From the NCBI RefSeq assembly GCF_023100805.1, contig NZ_CP095855.1, positions 1,488,001 through 1,552,000 of the forward strand: a stretch of 64,000 nt of DNA, in the 5' to 3' direction. The notes under the pieces are model-generated. The model worked only from the letters and a program-made list of their open reading frames with translations. It was not told the origin of the DNA and made no database searches. This document shows positions 52,377-61,072 of this stretch, piece after piece; within the stretch, counting starts at the first letter, position 1, and the number at the start of each line of letters is the position of its first letter. This stretch comes from Chitinophaga filiformis. Lineage in GTDB: Bacteria; Bacteroidota; Bacteroidia; Chitinophagales; Chitinophagaceae. A program made the translations under genes and the position numbers.

Positions 52377-53612
52377 TTAAGCCACTTTAAGCTGTACAAG
52401 CGTGGATTTATCCAGTCTTTCTTCTGCATAACCTCTTGTCAGTACAAAAGTACTTTCGCTGGAAGAAGGCAGGTTAAACATGGCGTCGCTGAGCACCACT
52501 TCACAGATGGAGCGGAGACCACGGGCGCCGAGTTTATACTCCATTGCTTTCTCCACGATATAATCCAGTGCATCGTCTTCGATGATCAGTTCTATGCCTT
52601 CTACCTTGAACAGTTTCTTGTATTGCTTTACAAGTGCATTCTTAGGTTCTGTCAGGATCGCTTTCAGTGCGTCGGCGTCGAGAGAGTTCAGGTAAGTTAC
52701 CACCGGCAGACGGCCCAGTAATTCAGGGATCAATCCGAAGGCTTTCAGGTCCTGGGAATTCACATAGCGCAGGATGTGTTTTTTGCTTTCTTCTTCCCTG
52801 TCGGTATTCACGTTGAAACCGATGGAGTGGGTCTGTACCCTGCGGCTGATGATCTTATCAACACCGTCAAACGCACCACCGCATATAAACAGGATATTCT
52901 GTGTATTTACCTTGATAAGTTTTTGTTCAGGGTGTTTACGGCCACCTTGCGGGGGAACCAGCGCTTCTGTACCTTCCAGCAGTTTCAGGAGGCCCTGTTG
53001 TACGCCTTCGCCGCTCACGTCGCGGGTAATGGAAGGATTATCGCTCTTACGGGCGATCTTGTCTATCTCGTCAATATATACGATACCTCTTTCGGCAGCT
53101 TCCACATCGTAGTTACAAACCTGCAGCAGGCGGGTAAGGATGCTTTCAACGTCTTCACCTACATAGCCGGCTTCTGTAAATACAGTAGCGTCTACGATAG
53201 TGAAAGGCACATTGAGCAGGCGGGCGATGGATTTAGCCAGCAGGGTTTTACCCGTACCGGTTTCGCCTACCATGATAATGTTTGATTTCTCGATCTCCAC
53301 ATCATCATCCCCAACCTGTTGGTTAAGGCGTTTATAGTGATTATAAACGGCTACTGCCAGTATTTTCTTTGCATCATCCTGACCAATCACATATTCGTCC
53401 AGGAACTTCTTTATTTCAACTGGCTTAGCCACTTTAGGAACAAAGTGGGAAGGGGCTTTTTTGCCCTGTTGCTGAAACAACTCCTGTTCTATGATCTCCT
53501 GCGCGTTTGCGACGCAGTTCTCACAGATATGACCTTCTGCACCGGCAATCAGTATTTGCACTTCATCTTTTGAACGGTTGCAAAATGAGCAACGGATTTT
53601 AGACTCTTTCAT
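52377..53612 (-). CDS. clpX: ATP-dependent Clp protease ATP-binding subunit ClpX
   Basis: ClpX is the AAA+ unfoldase that feeds ClpP. The 411-residue protein has the N-terminal zinc site (Cys8, Cys11, Cys30, Cys33), [16 protein letters not shown], Walker [18 protein letters not shown], Walker [12 protein letters not shown], and the [26 protein letters not shown] region with pore loops. The length is typical. It is preceded by a hairpin and by its own promoter element, so it can be expressed apart from clpP. Confidence 0.97.
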   Translation of the reverse strand: MKESKIRCSFCNRSKDEVQILIAGAEGHICENCVANAQEIIEQELFQQQGKKAPSHFVPKVAKPVEIKKFLDEYVIGQDDAKKILAVAVYNHYKRLNQQVGDDDVEIEKSNIIMVGETGTGKTLLAKSIARLLNVPFTIVDATVFTEAGYVGEDVESILTRLLQVCNYDVEAAERGIVYIDEIDKIARKSDNPSITRDVSGEGVQQGLLKLLEGTEALVPPQGGRKHPEQKLIKVNTQNILFICGGAFDGVDKIISRRVQTHSIGFNVNTDREEESKKHILRYVNSQDLKAFGLIPELLGRLPVVTYLNSLDADALKAILTEPKNALVKQYKKLFKVEGIELIIEDDALDYIVEKAMEYKLGARGLRSICEVVLSDAMFNLPSSSESTFVLTRGYAEERLDKSTLVQLKVA

Positions 53613-53618
53613 AGCTTA

Positions 53619-53626
53619 CAAAGGTA
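53619..53626 (-). promoter_or_regulatory. clpX promoter, -7 element next to the start codon
   Basis: TACCTTTG on the minus strand matches TAnnTTTG and ends 6 nt before the clpX ATG, predicting a leader of only a few bases. Confidence 0.5.
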
Positions 53627-53657
53627 CGTTAAATGGGGGAAAGGGGAACTTCATGAA

Positions 53658-53698
53658 ATGAAAAAGGGTGCAAAAAAGACATTCGCACCCTTTTTCAT
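53658..53698 (-). terminator. Hairpin between clpP and clpX
   Basis: Perfect 14-bp arms (53685-53698 and 53658-53671) with a 13-nt loop; the 3' arm on the minus strand contains CCCTTTTTCATTT. It probably ends most clpP transcripts before clpX. Confidence 0.75.
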
Positions 53699-53716
53699 TA
53701 CTTTTTCCGTAATCTC

Positions 53717-54418
53717 TTATTGCGGATTGTTTTCCTGCTGTTTTCTCGGATTCTTGCTGAGTACGTCATCGATGATGCCGTATTCTTTTGCCTCGTCGGC
53801 TGTCATCCAGTAGTCACGGTCAGAGTCTTTCTCTACTTTTTTCACCGGCTGGCCACAATGGGTGGCGATGATCTCGTTCAGCTCTTTTTTCAGCTTAACG
53901 AACTCACGTGCAGTGATCTCGATATCGGAAGTCTGGCCTTCTGCACCACCATGAGGCTGGTGAATCATAACCCTGGCGTGTTTCAGTGCAGTACGCTTAC
54001 CTTTTGCACCTGCTACCAGCAATACGGCGCCGAAAGAAGCGGCCATACCGGTACAGATAGTAGCTACATCGGGAGCGATGATCTGCATGGTGTCATATAT
54101 ACCGAGGCCCGCATAAACGCTACCACCGGGGCTGTTGATATACATCTGTATATCGCGGGTACGGTCGGTAGACTCCAGGAACAGCAACTGTGCGGTAATA
54201 ATATTGGCTACGTAGTCATTTACAGGGTCTCCCATGAAGATGATACGATCCATCATCAAACGCGAGAACACATCCATTATTGCCATGTTCATCGGGCGTT
54301 CCTCGATGATGTTTGGCGTTAAGGCATTAATCTGATGACGGGTATAGCTATCTACTACCAGGCTGCTGATCCCTCTATGCTGGATGGCATATTTCCTGAA
54401 TTCGTTATTAATGTTCAT
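53717..54418 (-). CDS. clpP: ATP-dependent Clp protease proteolytic subunit ClpP
   Basis: ClpP forms the double-ring serine protease used by ClpX. With the start at 54418 (MNINNEFRKY) the protein has 233 residues, with MDVFSRLMMDRIIFMG, YINSPGGSVYAGLGIYDTM, catalytic Ser128 in GMAASFGAVLL, catalytic His153 in MIHQPHGG, and the catalytic Asp region DRDYWMTADEA. The frame reaches 54448, but that start would lie deeper in tig. It overlaps the tig end by 11 nt, suggesting coupling. Confidence 0.96.
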   Translation of the reverse strand: MNINNEFRKYAIQHRGISSLVVDSYTRHQINALTPNIIEERPMNMAIMDVFSRLMMDRIIFMGDPVNDYVANIITAQLLFLESTDRTRDIQMYINSPGGSVYAGLGIYDTMQIIAPDVATICTGMAASFGAVLLVAGAKGKRTALKHARVMIHQPHGGAEGQTSDIEITAREFVKLKKELNEIIATHCGQPVKKVEKDSDRDYWMTADEAKEYGIIDDVLSKNPRKQQENNPQ

Positions 54419-55784
54419 GATGGTGATGTTTATTAGGTAATTTAGCAAATTCTTCGGCTGTTACTTCCTCTTCCTTCACATTTACCTTATTTTCTGCCCA
54501 ATCAAACAATTTCTGTGTCACCATCTCGCGGTAGGTCTGGTCCACGAATTTCTCATCCTGCAGCAGGCGCTCCAGGTAGCTGTCCAGCCAGTCTGCGCCA
54601 TCAGTAGCGGCGGCGCCACCAAAATAGCCCAGTACTTTCTGTTTGGCTGCTTCTTTCACTTCGTCGAAAGAAACGTCCAGCTGATTTTCGCGGATCAGTT
54701 TATCGCTGATTAATGTCCAGCGTAACTGATGATCAAAACCTGGATATTCCTTGTCAGCTTCTTCAGCGGTTTTTGGTTTTTCACCGCCGGTTTGCAGCCA
54801 ACGTTTCAGAAAATCCTTAGGCAGCTCTATCGGCGTTTCGTGAACCAGCACTTCGAACAGGTCGTTGTGCAGGCGGTTGCGGCTTTCGGCATCCCAGGAT
54901 TTTTCTATTTCTGATTGCAGTTTTTCGCGGAAGGCTGCTTCAGTAGTGATTTCTTCTGCAGGGAACACTTCTTTGAAGAACTCTTCGTTCAGTTCTCTTT
55001 TTTCTATTAATTCTACCTTGGTAATAGTCAGCTTGTAATATTTAGCAGCTATATCCTCGTGCAGGCCCAGTATATCGTGCTGGAACCAGGTCAGCTTGTC
55101 AGCGTCAATGGCAGCAGAAGCCTGTACCACTATGCTGTCGTCTTTTTTCTTACCCTGCAGCTGGGACTGGGTAGCCGCAGAGAAGTTTTTAACCAGGAAA
55201 GTGATGTCTTTTTCAAGACCACCTTCCACAGCAGTACCCTGTGCGTCTGTTTCAACAACATTCAGGCCGAGAACGTTATCAGCGCTGGTAACGGACTCAA
55301 CTTCTGTTGATTTACCACCCCTTAACTGCAGACGCTCGATCTCTTCGTTCAGCATTTCAGGAGTAGCTTTGATCTTGTAACGGGTCAGGGTAGTTTTACC
55401 CGGAGCCAGCGGAGTAACCTCGAAAGCTGGTTTCAGGCCGATTTCGAAATCAAAGTCGTATTCAGATGGATTATTGTGGTCGAAAGTTTTAGCTTCTTTA
55501 TCCAGGGAAAGCGGCTGGGCAAATATTTCCACTTTTTCGTTCTGGAGATATCCCATTAACTCTTTTTCTACTGTTTTCAGTATTTCATCTGCGAAAATGG
55601 CCTGGCCGTGCATTTTCTTCACCATGCCAGCAGGCACCATGCCTTTACGGAATCCAGGTATATTAGCGGTTTTGCTGAGTTGCTTTACTGCCTTGTCAAA
55701 ATTCGGAAGGTAATCTTCCTGGCTCACTTTCACAGTGATCTTATCATTCAATAAACCGATGTTTTCTCTGGTAACGGTTGCCAT
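54408..55784 (-). CDS. tig: Trigger factor
   Basis: Trigger factor is the ribosome-bound chaperone that meets nascent chains. The 458-residue protein has the ribosome-binding signature NIPGFRKGMVPAGMVKK (about residues 38-54), a divergent middle (PPIase-like) domain and a helical C-terminal part. It ends in an unusual His-rich tail, NKHHHHEH, which might bind metal. It heads the tig-clpP(-clpX) cluster, the standard order in bacteria. Confidence 0.94.
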   Translation of the reverse strand: MATVTRENIGLLNDKITVKVSQEDYLPNFDKAVKQLSKTANIPGFRKGMVPAGMVKKMHGQAIFADEILKTVEKELMGYLQNEKVEIFAQPLSLDKEAKTFDHNNPSEYDFDFEIGLKPAFEVTPLAPGKTTLTRYKIKATPEMLNEEIERLQLRGGKSTEVESVTSADNVLGLNVVETDAQGTAVEGGLEKDITFLVKNFSAATQSQLQGKKKDDSIVVQASAAIDADKLTWFQHDILGLHEDIAAKYYKLTITKVELIEKRELNEEFFKEVFPAEEITTEAAFREKLQSEIEKSWDAESRNRLHNDLFEVLVHETPIELPKDFLKRWLQTGGEKPKTAEEADKEYPGFDHQLRWTLISDKLIRENQLDVSFDEVKEAAKQKVLGYFGGAAATDGADWLDSYLERLLQDEKFVDQTYREMVTQKLFDWAENKVNVKEEEVTAEEFAKLPNKHHHHEH

Positions 55785-55946
55785 AATAGTTTAAATGTTC
55801 TTGTATGAAGCAATAATAATTCCTTGTTTGAATTTTCTGCCATGAAGTCACAAAGGCACGAAGGAATGGCAGCTGTGTGGGAGTTACTTGGTGACTTAGC
55901 GCCTTAATGGCAAGTATTTGAAGCCGGGTACCGCGGATTGCCGGAT

Positions 55947-56009
55947 AAAAAAAACGCTTAATGCTGAGGCAGAGTCTGCGTTAAGCGGTCAGCATCGGGC
56001 ATTAAGCGT
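55947..56009 (-). terminator. Terminator after tRNA-Leu
   Basis: On the minus strand, ACGCTTAATG (56009-56000) pairs with CATTAAGCGT (55963-55954), with an inner ATGCTGA/TCAGCAT pairing, and is followed by eight T (55954-55947). It begins 8 nt after the tRNA 3' end. Confidence 0.85.
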
Positions 56010-56017
56010 CAAAAAAG

Positions 56018-56099
56018 TGCGGGTGATAGGACTCGAACCTACATGCCGTGAAGCACCAGATCCTAAGTCTGGCGTGTCTACCAATTTCACCACACCCGC
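56018..56099 (-). tRNA. tRNA-Leu (anticodon TAG)
   Basis: The minus strand folds as a class II tRNA: acceptor GCGGGTG with CACCCGC, a D arm, anticodon stem CAGA/TCTG with loop CTTAGGA (anticodon TAG at 56065-56063, reading CUN codons), a long variable arm, and the T arm with TTCGAGT. The discriminator base is A, at 56018. CCA is not encoded: TTTTTT follows the discriminator almost directly. A single tRNA gene, ended by its own terminator. Confidence 0.97.
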
Positions 56100-56104
56100 A
56101 GCAA

Positions 56105-56137
56105 TATTTATAAGAACTTCATTCCCCAACATGCAAA
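56105..56137 (-). promoter_or_regulatory. Possible tRNA-Leu promoter with hairpin
   Basis: On the minus strand TTTG (56137-56134) and TATAAATA (56112-56105) are 21 nt apart, just before the tRNA. The TTTG overlaps a perfect hairpin CCCAACAT-GCAA-ATGTTGGG (56125-56144). Confidence 0.4.
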
Positions 56138-56227
56138 TGTTGGGAAAAGGATTGCGAAGGTATTGTTTTTTTATTTATTAAAAAAATCGTACCGGCCAGT
56201 TTTTTTAATTGTTATTCAAACCCTTAA

Positions 56228-56354
56228 CTGCCGGCCTTAACAGGCGGGGCAACCGCCCGATCCGGAAGCCATCCGGTCCTGCCCGGTCATTGTCAGAAGA
56301 CCAGCGGTAATGCATGTATCCCCGGATGGCCGGCAGCTCAGTTTAAACTGCCGG
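56228..56354. other. GC-rich structured non-coding island
   Basis: CTGCCGGCC (56228-56236) can pair with GGCCGGCAG (56328-56336). Inside are a hairpin GGCGG/CCGCC (56243-56247, 56253-56257) and CCATCCGG/CCGGATGG (56269-56276, 56322-56329), giving a branched fold. A second CTGCCGG (56348-56354) can compete with the first for CCGGCAG (56330-56336), and a palindrome CAGTTTAAACTG lies at 56339-56350. The GC content is clearly above that of the AT-rich flanks. No protein frame is convincing. It may be an unknown RNA or a decayed element. Confidence 0.45.
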
Positions 56355-56424
56355 ATGTTGGGTGGTTGCCGAAGGCGCTTTAAGGTATATGACAAGTGTA
56401 CAGTTCCGTATTAGTCGGGCTTTA

Positions 56425-56533
56425 ATACCTATATCAATATTACATTAAAACGATATTTAGAGGTCACCTCAATATCCAATCGATATATAAGTACCCTTTA
56501 GATGCCCTTTTGGTGACATTATAGTATAGGTAT
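56425..56533. repeat. Nested inverted repeats in the tRNA-Leu/MFS intergenic region
   Basis: ATACCTATA (56425-56433) and TATAGGTAT (56525-56533) are perfect 9-bp inverted ends 109 bp apart overall. Inside lies a hairpin GATATT-TA-GAGGT / ACCTC-AATATC (56452-56476). No target-site duplication is visible at the ends. The rest of 56100-56600 has no gene. Confidence 0.45.
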
Positions 56534-56602
56534 CAGACCGGAGACTAAGCGGTAGTTCACCAAACACTGGAAGGAGGATCAATACATCCGGATGATCTTT
56601 AA

Positions 56603-56637
56603 AAAAGACGCCCTCCCGGCGATAATTCCGGGAGGGC
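56603..56637 (-). terminator. Terminator of the AraC-M20-MFS transcript
   Basis: On the minus strand, GCCCTCCCGG (56637-56628) pairs with CCGGGAGGGC (56619-56610), followed by GTC and a T6 tract. It lies about 160 nt after the MFS stop. Confidence 0.85.
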
Positions 56638-56796
56638 ATACGTTTTTACAGAACGTAAAAGGGTGTGTGGTGTGGCATGGCGATGACGCGCTGTAAAGAC
56701 ATAGTCAACCAGGACCAGGTCGATCCCTGGCCAGCTTACATCAGACATAGTTCAACCAATACAGGCGCGAACCCTGATTGGCCAACGCTAATCTTT

Positions 56797-57996
56797 TCAG
56801 GCCTTTTGAACGGCAAGCTCCGCCTTGCGGGCGGTTTTTGCCTTATTTCTGAAGAAGAGGAAAATGTTTACCAGGATAACCCCGCTACAGCCTGCACATA
56901 CTGCCGGCCAATTCCCCAGATTCCAGAGGAACAGTCCGAAGGCAGACCCAGTAGCGCCACCTATAAAAGTGGAGGTCATAAAAACGGTATTAAAACGGTT
57001 CCTCGCCTCAGGAAGGATGGAGTAGATGATGGTTTGATTGGTAACCTGGACGGACTGGTGTCCCACATCCAGTATAATGATGCCGGCCAGTATGAGAAAT
57101 ATGCTGCTGCCGGTAAAGTAGAATCCTATAAAGCTTAACAACTCGCAGACCAACCCTATGATGATGTTATTCCCCGGATCCCTGCCATCACTGATCTTTC
57201 CTATAAGCGGTGCGGCAAGTGCGCCTGCGGCGCCTGCAATGCCGAACAGGCCGATCTCGAAAGATTTAAACCCGAAAGGTGGTTGGGACAGGAAAAGCAC
57301 CATGGTAACCCAGAAGGCACTTACTACTGCAAACGACAAGGCATTGGTGATGGCAGCCTGCCTGAGTAATGGCTGTGTCATGGCATAATGTGCCACAGAC
57401 TTCATGAGGTGCCCGTAATGCCCATTGAAAGACGGCTGGCTCTTTGGAAAACGCAGGCGCATCAATACCAGCAGGACCAGGCATACCCCTGCGGCGATAT
57501 AGTACATGGCCCGCCAGCCATATAAAGACCCGACGGTTCCGCTAAGACTGCGGGAGGCCAGAATACCGACCAGTAAACCTGCCATAATGGTACCAATAGT
57601 ACTGCCCCGCTTATGGTCGGATGTCAGATGGGCGGCCAGGGGCAGGATCAGTTGTGGAACGATGGAGGAAACGCCAATGAGCACACTGGCGATCTGTAAG
57701 GTGAGGAAATTAGGGGCAGTTGCTGCCAGCAACAATGCCAGTACAGAACACCCGGTACTGAACAGGATCTGTTTCCTTCGTTCCAGGATATCTCCCATGG
57801 GAACGATCAGTAACAGCCCGAGCGCATATCCGATCTGGGTAAGATAGGTAACCCTGCCGGCTACGCTTTCATGTAAGCCCCATTCTTTTGAAATGAGAAC
57901 AATTAAAGGCTGGCAATAGTAAATGTTGGCAACAATAAGTCCTGTACAAGCCGCCATAAATGCCGTATCTCCCTTTCCTAAATGTTTCTTCTCCAT
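56797..57996 (-). CDS. MFS transporter (drug/metabolite exporter type)
   Basis: The 399-residue protein has 12 hydrophobic segments. It includes the loop 2-3 motif A form MGDILERRKQILFSTG (about residues 62-77), DHKRGSTIGTIMAGLLVGI and LPEARNRFNTVFMTSTF, which place it in the DHA1-like exporter group. It follows the M20 hydrolase gene by 36 bp and the AraC gene by two places, so it probably moves the substrate or product of the hydrolase. Confidence 0.88.
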   Translation of the reverse strand: MEKKHLGKGDTAFMAACTGLIVANIYYCQPLIVLISKEWGLHESVAGRVTYLTQIGYALGLLLIVPMGDILERRKQILFSTGCSVLALLLAATAPNFLTLQIASVLIGVSSIVPQLILPLAAHLTSDHKRGSTIGTIMAGLLVGILASRSLSGTVGSLYGWRAMYYIAAGVCLVLLVLMRLRFPKSQPSFNGHYGHLMKSVAHYAMTQPLLRQAAITNALSFAVVSAFWVTMVLFLSQPPFGFKSFEIGLFGIAGAAGALAAPLIGKISDGRDPGNNIIIGLVCELLSFIGFYFTGSSIFLILAGIIILDVGHQSVQVTNQTIIYSILPEARNRFNTVFMTSTFIGGATGSAFGLFLWNLGNWPAVCAGCSGVILVNIFLFFRNKAKTARKAELAVQKA

Positions 57997-58032
57997 CCTG
58001 TTTCGATCAAATAAGGCCGCAAGTTACAACAA

Positions 58033-59202
58033 TTAGCGGAAGCCTTCGAGGAGCTCTACAGCGCCCCTGGCCAGGAAGGATGCTCCCAGGGGGAGACATT
58101 GTTCATTGAAGATCACTTTTGGATGGTGGAGATAGTAGCCCGGAGATGTAGGGTCCTGGGCGCCCAACAGGTAAAACATGGAAGGCACTTTCCGGGAATA
58201 GTAACAGAAATCCTCGCCCGCCAGCAAGGGCACTTTTTCCAGGGCATTCTGCTGCCCGAACACACTATGCAGGCTACGCTGCAACTTTCCATGCACCTCC
58301 CCGTTATTGAGTACGCTGGGAATGCTGAAATAGAGATCAAAAATGATATCGGTCTGATGAATAAGACCCAGCCCTTCACCGAGCTTCCTGAGGCGACTGA
58401 TCACTTCTTCGTAAACATCCAGGTTCAGTGCCCGGATCGTTCCTTCCAGCACAACCCTATCGGCAATTACATTGGGTGCAACACCCCCGTTGATCCTGGT
58501 AAAGGACAATACGGCAGTTTCCATTGGAGGGGTATGCCTGGACACAATAGTTTGTGCGGCCTGTACCAGTTGAGATGCAATCACCACCGCATCAATGCCC
58601 AACTGAGGGGAAGCGCCCGCATGCGCCGCCCTGCCTTTCACTTCTATTGTAAAGAAGCCCGTGCATGCCAGGGCAGGGCCAATGGCATAAGAGATCTGTC
58701 CTACGGGAAGAGATGGATCTACATGCAGGCCGAGGGCTGCCTGCACATCGTCCAGGTGACCGGCTTCCACAAAGCGGCGTGCACCGCTCTTTTTCTCCGG
58801 GTCAGTGCTGGGGCCCTCTTCCGAAGGTTGAAAGAGCAGTTTTATTGTTCCCTGGAAATCTGTTTGTTTTAACAGCGCTGCTGCGCCTATGAGCATGGTA
58901 GTATGCAGATCGTGACCGCAGGCATGCATTTTTCCGCTCACCTTTGAGGCAAAGGGCAGGCCTGTTTCCTCTTGCATGGGCAAGGCATCCATGTCTGCAC
59001 GGATGGCTACACAGGGCCCCTTGCCCCGGGTCAGGGAGGCAATAACGCCTGTGCCCGCAATATTGGAGATGTAATCTATTCCCAGCAGGTCCAGTTCCTG
59101 TTTTACCAGGCCGGAAGTATGTTCTTCTTCGTAGCCTAACTCCGGTTGCGCATGGATTTGTCTTCTGATATCAATAAGCCTGTCCGTTAATTGTGCGTCC
59201 AT
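58033..59202 (-). CDS. M20 family amidohydrolase (N-acyl amino acid or hippurate hydrolase-like)
   Basis: The 389-residue metalloenzyme has RRQIHAQPELGYEEEHTS (about residues 13-30), AIRADMDALPMQEETGLPF, the metal Cys and His in HACGHDLHTTMLIG, the catalytic Glu pair in FQPSEEG, and the dimerisation domain with RAAHAGASPQLGIDA. No signal peptide, so it is cytoplasmic. It is in a tight cluster (16 bp after the AraC gene, 36 bp before the MFS gene), suggesting catabolism or detoxification of an N-acylated compound. Confidence 0.92.
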   Translation of the reverse strand: MDAQLTDRLIDIRRQIHAQPELGYEEEHTSGLVKQELDLLGIDYISNIAGTGVIASLTRGKGPCVAIRADMDALPMQEETGLPFASKVSGKMHACGHDLHTTMLIGAAALLKQTDFQGTIKLLFQPSEEGPSTDPEKKSGARRFVEAGHLDDVQAALGLHVDPSLPVGQISYAIGPALACTGFFTIEVKGRAAHAGASPQLGIDAVVIASQLVQAAQTIVSRHTPPMETAVLSFTRINGGVAPNVIADRVVLEGTIRALNLDVYEEVISRLRKLGEGLGLIHQTDIIFDLYFSIPSVLNNGEVHGKLQRSLHSVFGQQNALEKVPLLAGEDFCYYSRKVPSMFYLLGAQDPTSPGYYLHHPKVIFNEQCLPLGASFLARGAVELLEGFR

Positions 59203-59218
59203 CTATCAGCATTTTCCG

Positions 59219-60223
59219 TCAAGTTAAGCGGTTTTTCCGATATTCTCTGGGAGAACAACGGTAGCGCTTGCGGAAAACAGCGGTGAAATAATTGGCGCCC
59301 CGGTATCCGGTGCTGTAGCTGATCTCTTTAATACTGAGCGTAGTCTGCGACAGAAGGGAGGCTGCTTTTTTTAAGCGCAGGTGTTCAATATATCCGCGTG
59401 GAGAAACGCTGAGCAGTTCCTTGAAAGCCCGCTCAAATGTATTGATATGCATACCGGCCTGCTTACTCAGTTCTGCTATGCTCAATGGCTGGTGGTAATG
59501 ATTCTGGATGTAGATGCATATCTGGCGTAGCTTCTGGGCCTGATCGCCGTTCTGCAGGTACTTGGGCGTGAGCGCGCTGAAATACAGGGATAGCAACTCA
59601 TTCAGCCTTGCTTCCAGGTAAGGCTTCAGCGCCTGGTCTCCCTCGGGCGACTGGCGCATTTCATGCAATACTTTCAGGTCTGACACATCCATCCTGATGG
59701 CAGGTAAGAGGGCTGCCCTGCGGGCCTGCCGTTGTTGCTGCTGGTAGATCTCCTCAAAGGAGGGATGATGCGCGATGAACTTCCGGAAGAAGGAGGGCGA
59801 AAAAGAAATACAAATCATTTCATAATATCCCGGGCGCAGGTCTGCGATATTCTGGGAATTAGCAGGGAGGTAATAGATACCGAATTCTTTTTCTATCAGC
59901 ATTAATTTCCCTTTTCCCTGCAAACGGCAGGAGATATTGCCCTGCAGGATGCAACACATTGCAAGCATGGGTTGTGTAACGGAGGGACGCAATCTGATCT
60001 TTTCCTTTACAAAGCATTGTTGCCAGCTGATAATCCAGTCAGGATCTCTGATCTCCTGGGTGATGTAACTGCCGAAAGGTGCTTCTACGTAGGTGGAATT
60101 TGTTGACTGTGCGATCCGGTATTGCTGATATCTGTCCGGCAGGCTCTCGGACACCCGGACATGTGGCTGCATTTTTTCAGGTATCCCGAAATGTAGCGCG
60201 GGGGGATATAAGCTGGAGGTCAT
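59219..60223 (-). CDS. AraC family transcriptional regulator
   Basis: The 334-residue regulator has an N-terminal sensing region (about 1-225) and a C-terminal AraC DNA-binding domain: QPLSIAELSKQAGMHINTFERAFKELL is the first helix-turn-helix and LSIKEISYSTGYRGANYFTAVFRKRYRCSPREYR the second. It is the first gene of the cluster with the M20 hydrolase and MFS exporter, 16 bp before the former, and likely controls it and itself. Confidence 0.92.
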   Translation of the reverse strand: MTSSLYPPALHFGIPEKMQPHVRVSESLPDRYQQYRIAQSTNSTYVEAPFGSYITQEIRDPDWIISWQQCFVKEKIRLRPSVTQPMLAMCCILQGNISCRLQGKGKLMLIEKEFGIYYLPANSQNIADLRPGYYEMICISFSPSFFRKFIAHHPSFEEIYQQQQRQARRAALLPAIRMDVSDLKVLHEMRQSPEGDQALKPYLEARLNELLSLYFSALTPKYLQNGDQAQKLRQICIYIQNHYHQPLSIAELSKQAGMHINTFERAFKELLSVSPRGYIEHLRLKKAASLLSQTTLSIKEISYSTGYRGANYFTAVFRKRYRCSPREYRKNRLT

Positions 60224-60610
60224 GTTCAGGCATTTAACCGGTGACTGTAATAATTCTGGTTGTATAAATTCAGGTTACTACCCAAATATATGTCCCGGTA
60301 CTGCGATGATACTTCAGATAGATGCGGCTTTTTTTTATTGCGTCTTCGCAGGCAGTTTTTATGTATGCTTTACTGTAAAGCGCCAGCAGCCTCCTCTTTT
60401 CACAGGGCCCGGAAGCTGATATTGTTTTTTGTGATGCCGGAATATACTATCCATCAGAAAAAGCGCACAATGGGAGATATGCCTGCTGGCATAATGAGTT
60501 GTTTTCCGGAGGGTCATCGCAGCTAAAGATGTCAACAATACAATTAAAAGAAGGATTGCTTCAGTTGGGGAACTGCGTTGATATATCTGAAGGTGAATGT
60601 GCGAACAGGA
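60224..60610. other. Upstream region of the AraC gene
   Basis: About 390 bp with no credible gene on either strand and no clear -7 element. The segment at 60573-60610 weakly resembles the repeat units that follow. Confidence 0.4.
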
Positions 60611-60942
60611 GTATGTCGTTGAAATATTTCATCAGGCCTGTGCTGGAATATATTACCAGGCTATGCTGGCATAGTGGCGAAGGAACGGTCTGGGATCAAG
60701 TGAAGGCGTAAAGAGAGAGTATGTCGTTGAATATCTTACCAGCCTATGTTGGCATTGTGGTGGGGAACGGTCTGAGGAGAGTATGTCGTTGGAATATATT
60801 ACCAGGTTTTGCTGGCATTGTGATGAAGGAACGGTCCGGGATTAAGTGAAGGTGTAAAGAGCCTATGTCGTTGAAATGTCTTACCAGCCTGTGTTGGCAA
60901 CTGGTGAGGGAACGGTCTGGTATTTGATGGGAGAGAGCAGGA
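60611..60942 (+). repeat. Degenerate tandem-repeat array, four units
   Basis: The sequence (G)TATGTCGTTG begins each unit, at 60611, 60719, 60781 and 60864 (the last lacks the G). Each unit continues with an AAT/ATT tract, TTACCAG, a TGYTGGC block, then GGAACGGTC; units 1 and 3 also share GTGAAGG and TAAAGAG. Unit lengths are 108, 62, 83 and about 79. Unit 1 holds an extra copy of the CAGG-TGCTGG part. CCAG and CTGG/TTGG in each unit can form a small hairpin. There are no spacer-like unique segments, so this is not CRISPR. No protein frame is convincing. Confidence 0.8.
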
Positions 60943-61072
60943 AGAGAAGAAGCGGAGAAGACGGAGAGAACAAGGAGCGTATAAGCTGTCTTTTGTGAAG
61001 TAAGGAACAATAACACAACAATGACGCCTGTAATATGTTAATTTAATTCAAACTCCAAAATCCACCAGCATT

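Noticed and set aside
55918-56181. Plus-strand open frame of 87 codons over tRNA-Leu
   Set aside because: It runs through the tRNA and its terminator hairpin on the opposite strand.
60499-60711. Plus-strand 70-codon frame at the start of the repeat array
   Set aside because: It runs from unique sequence into repeat units, has no family-like features and no promoter element.
60611-60942. CRISPR array
   Set aside because: The units are long, of unequal length and degenerate throughout; there are no short exact repeats with unique spacers and no cas genes.
60744-61016. Minus-strand open frame of 90 codons across the tandem-repeat array
   Set aside because: The frame exists because the repeats lack stops in it; unit lengths of 62 and 83 are not multiples of three, so the repeats are not kept in frame.
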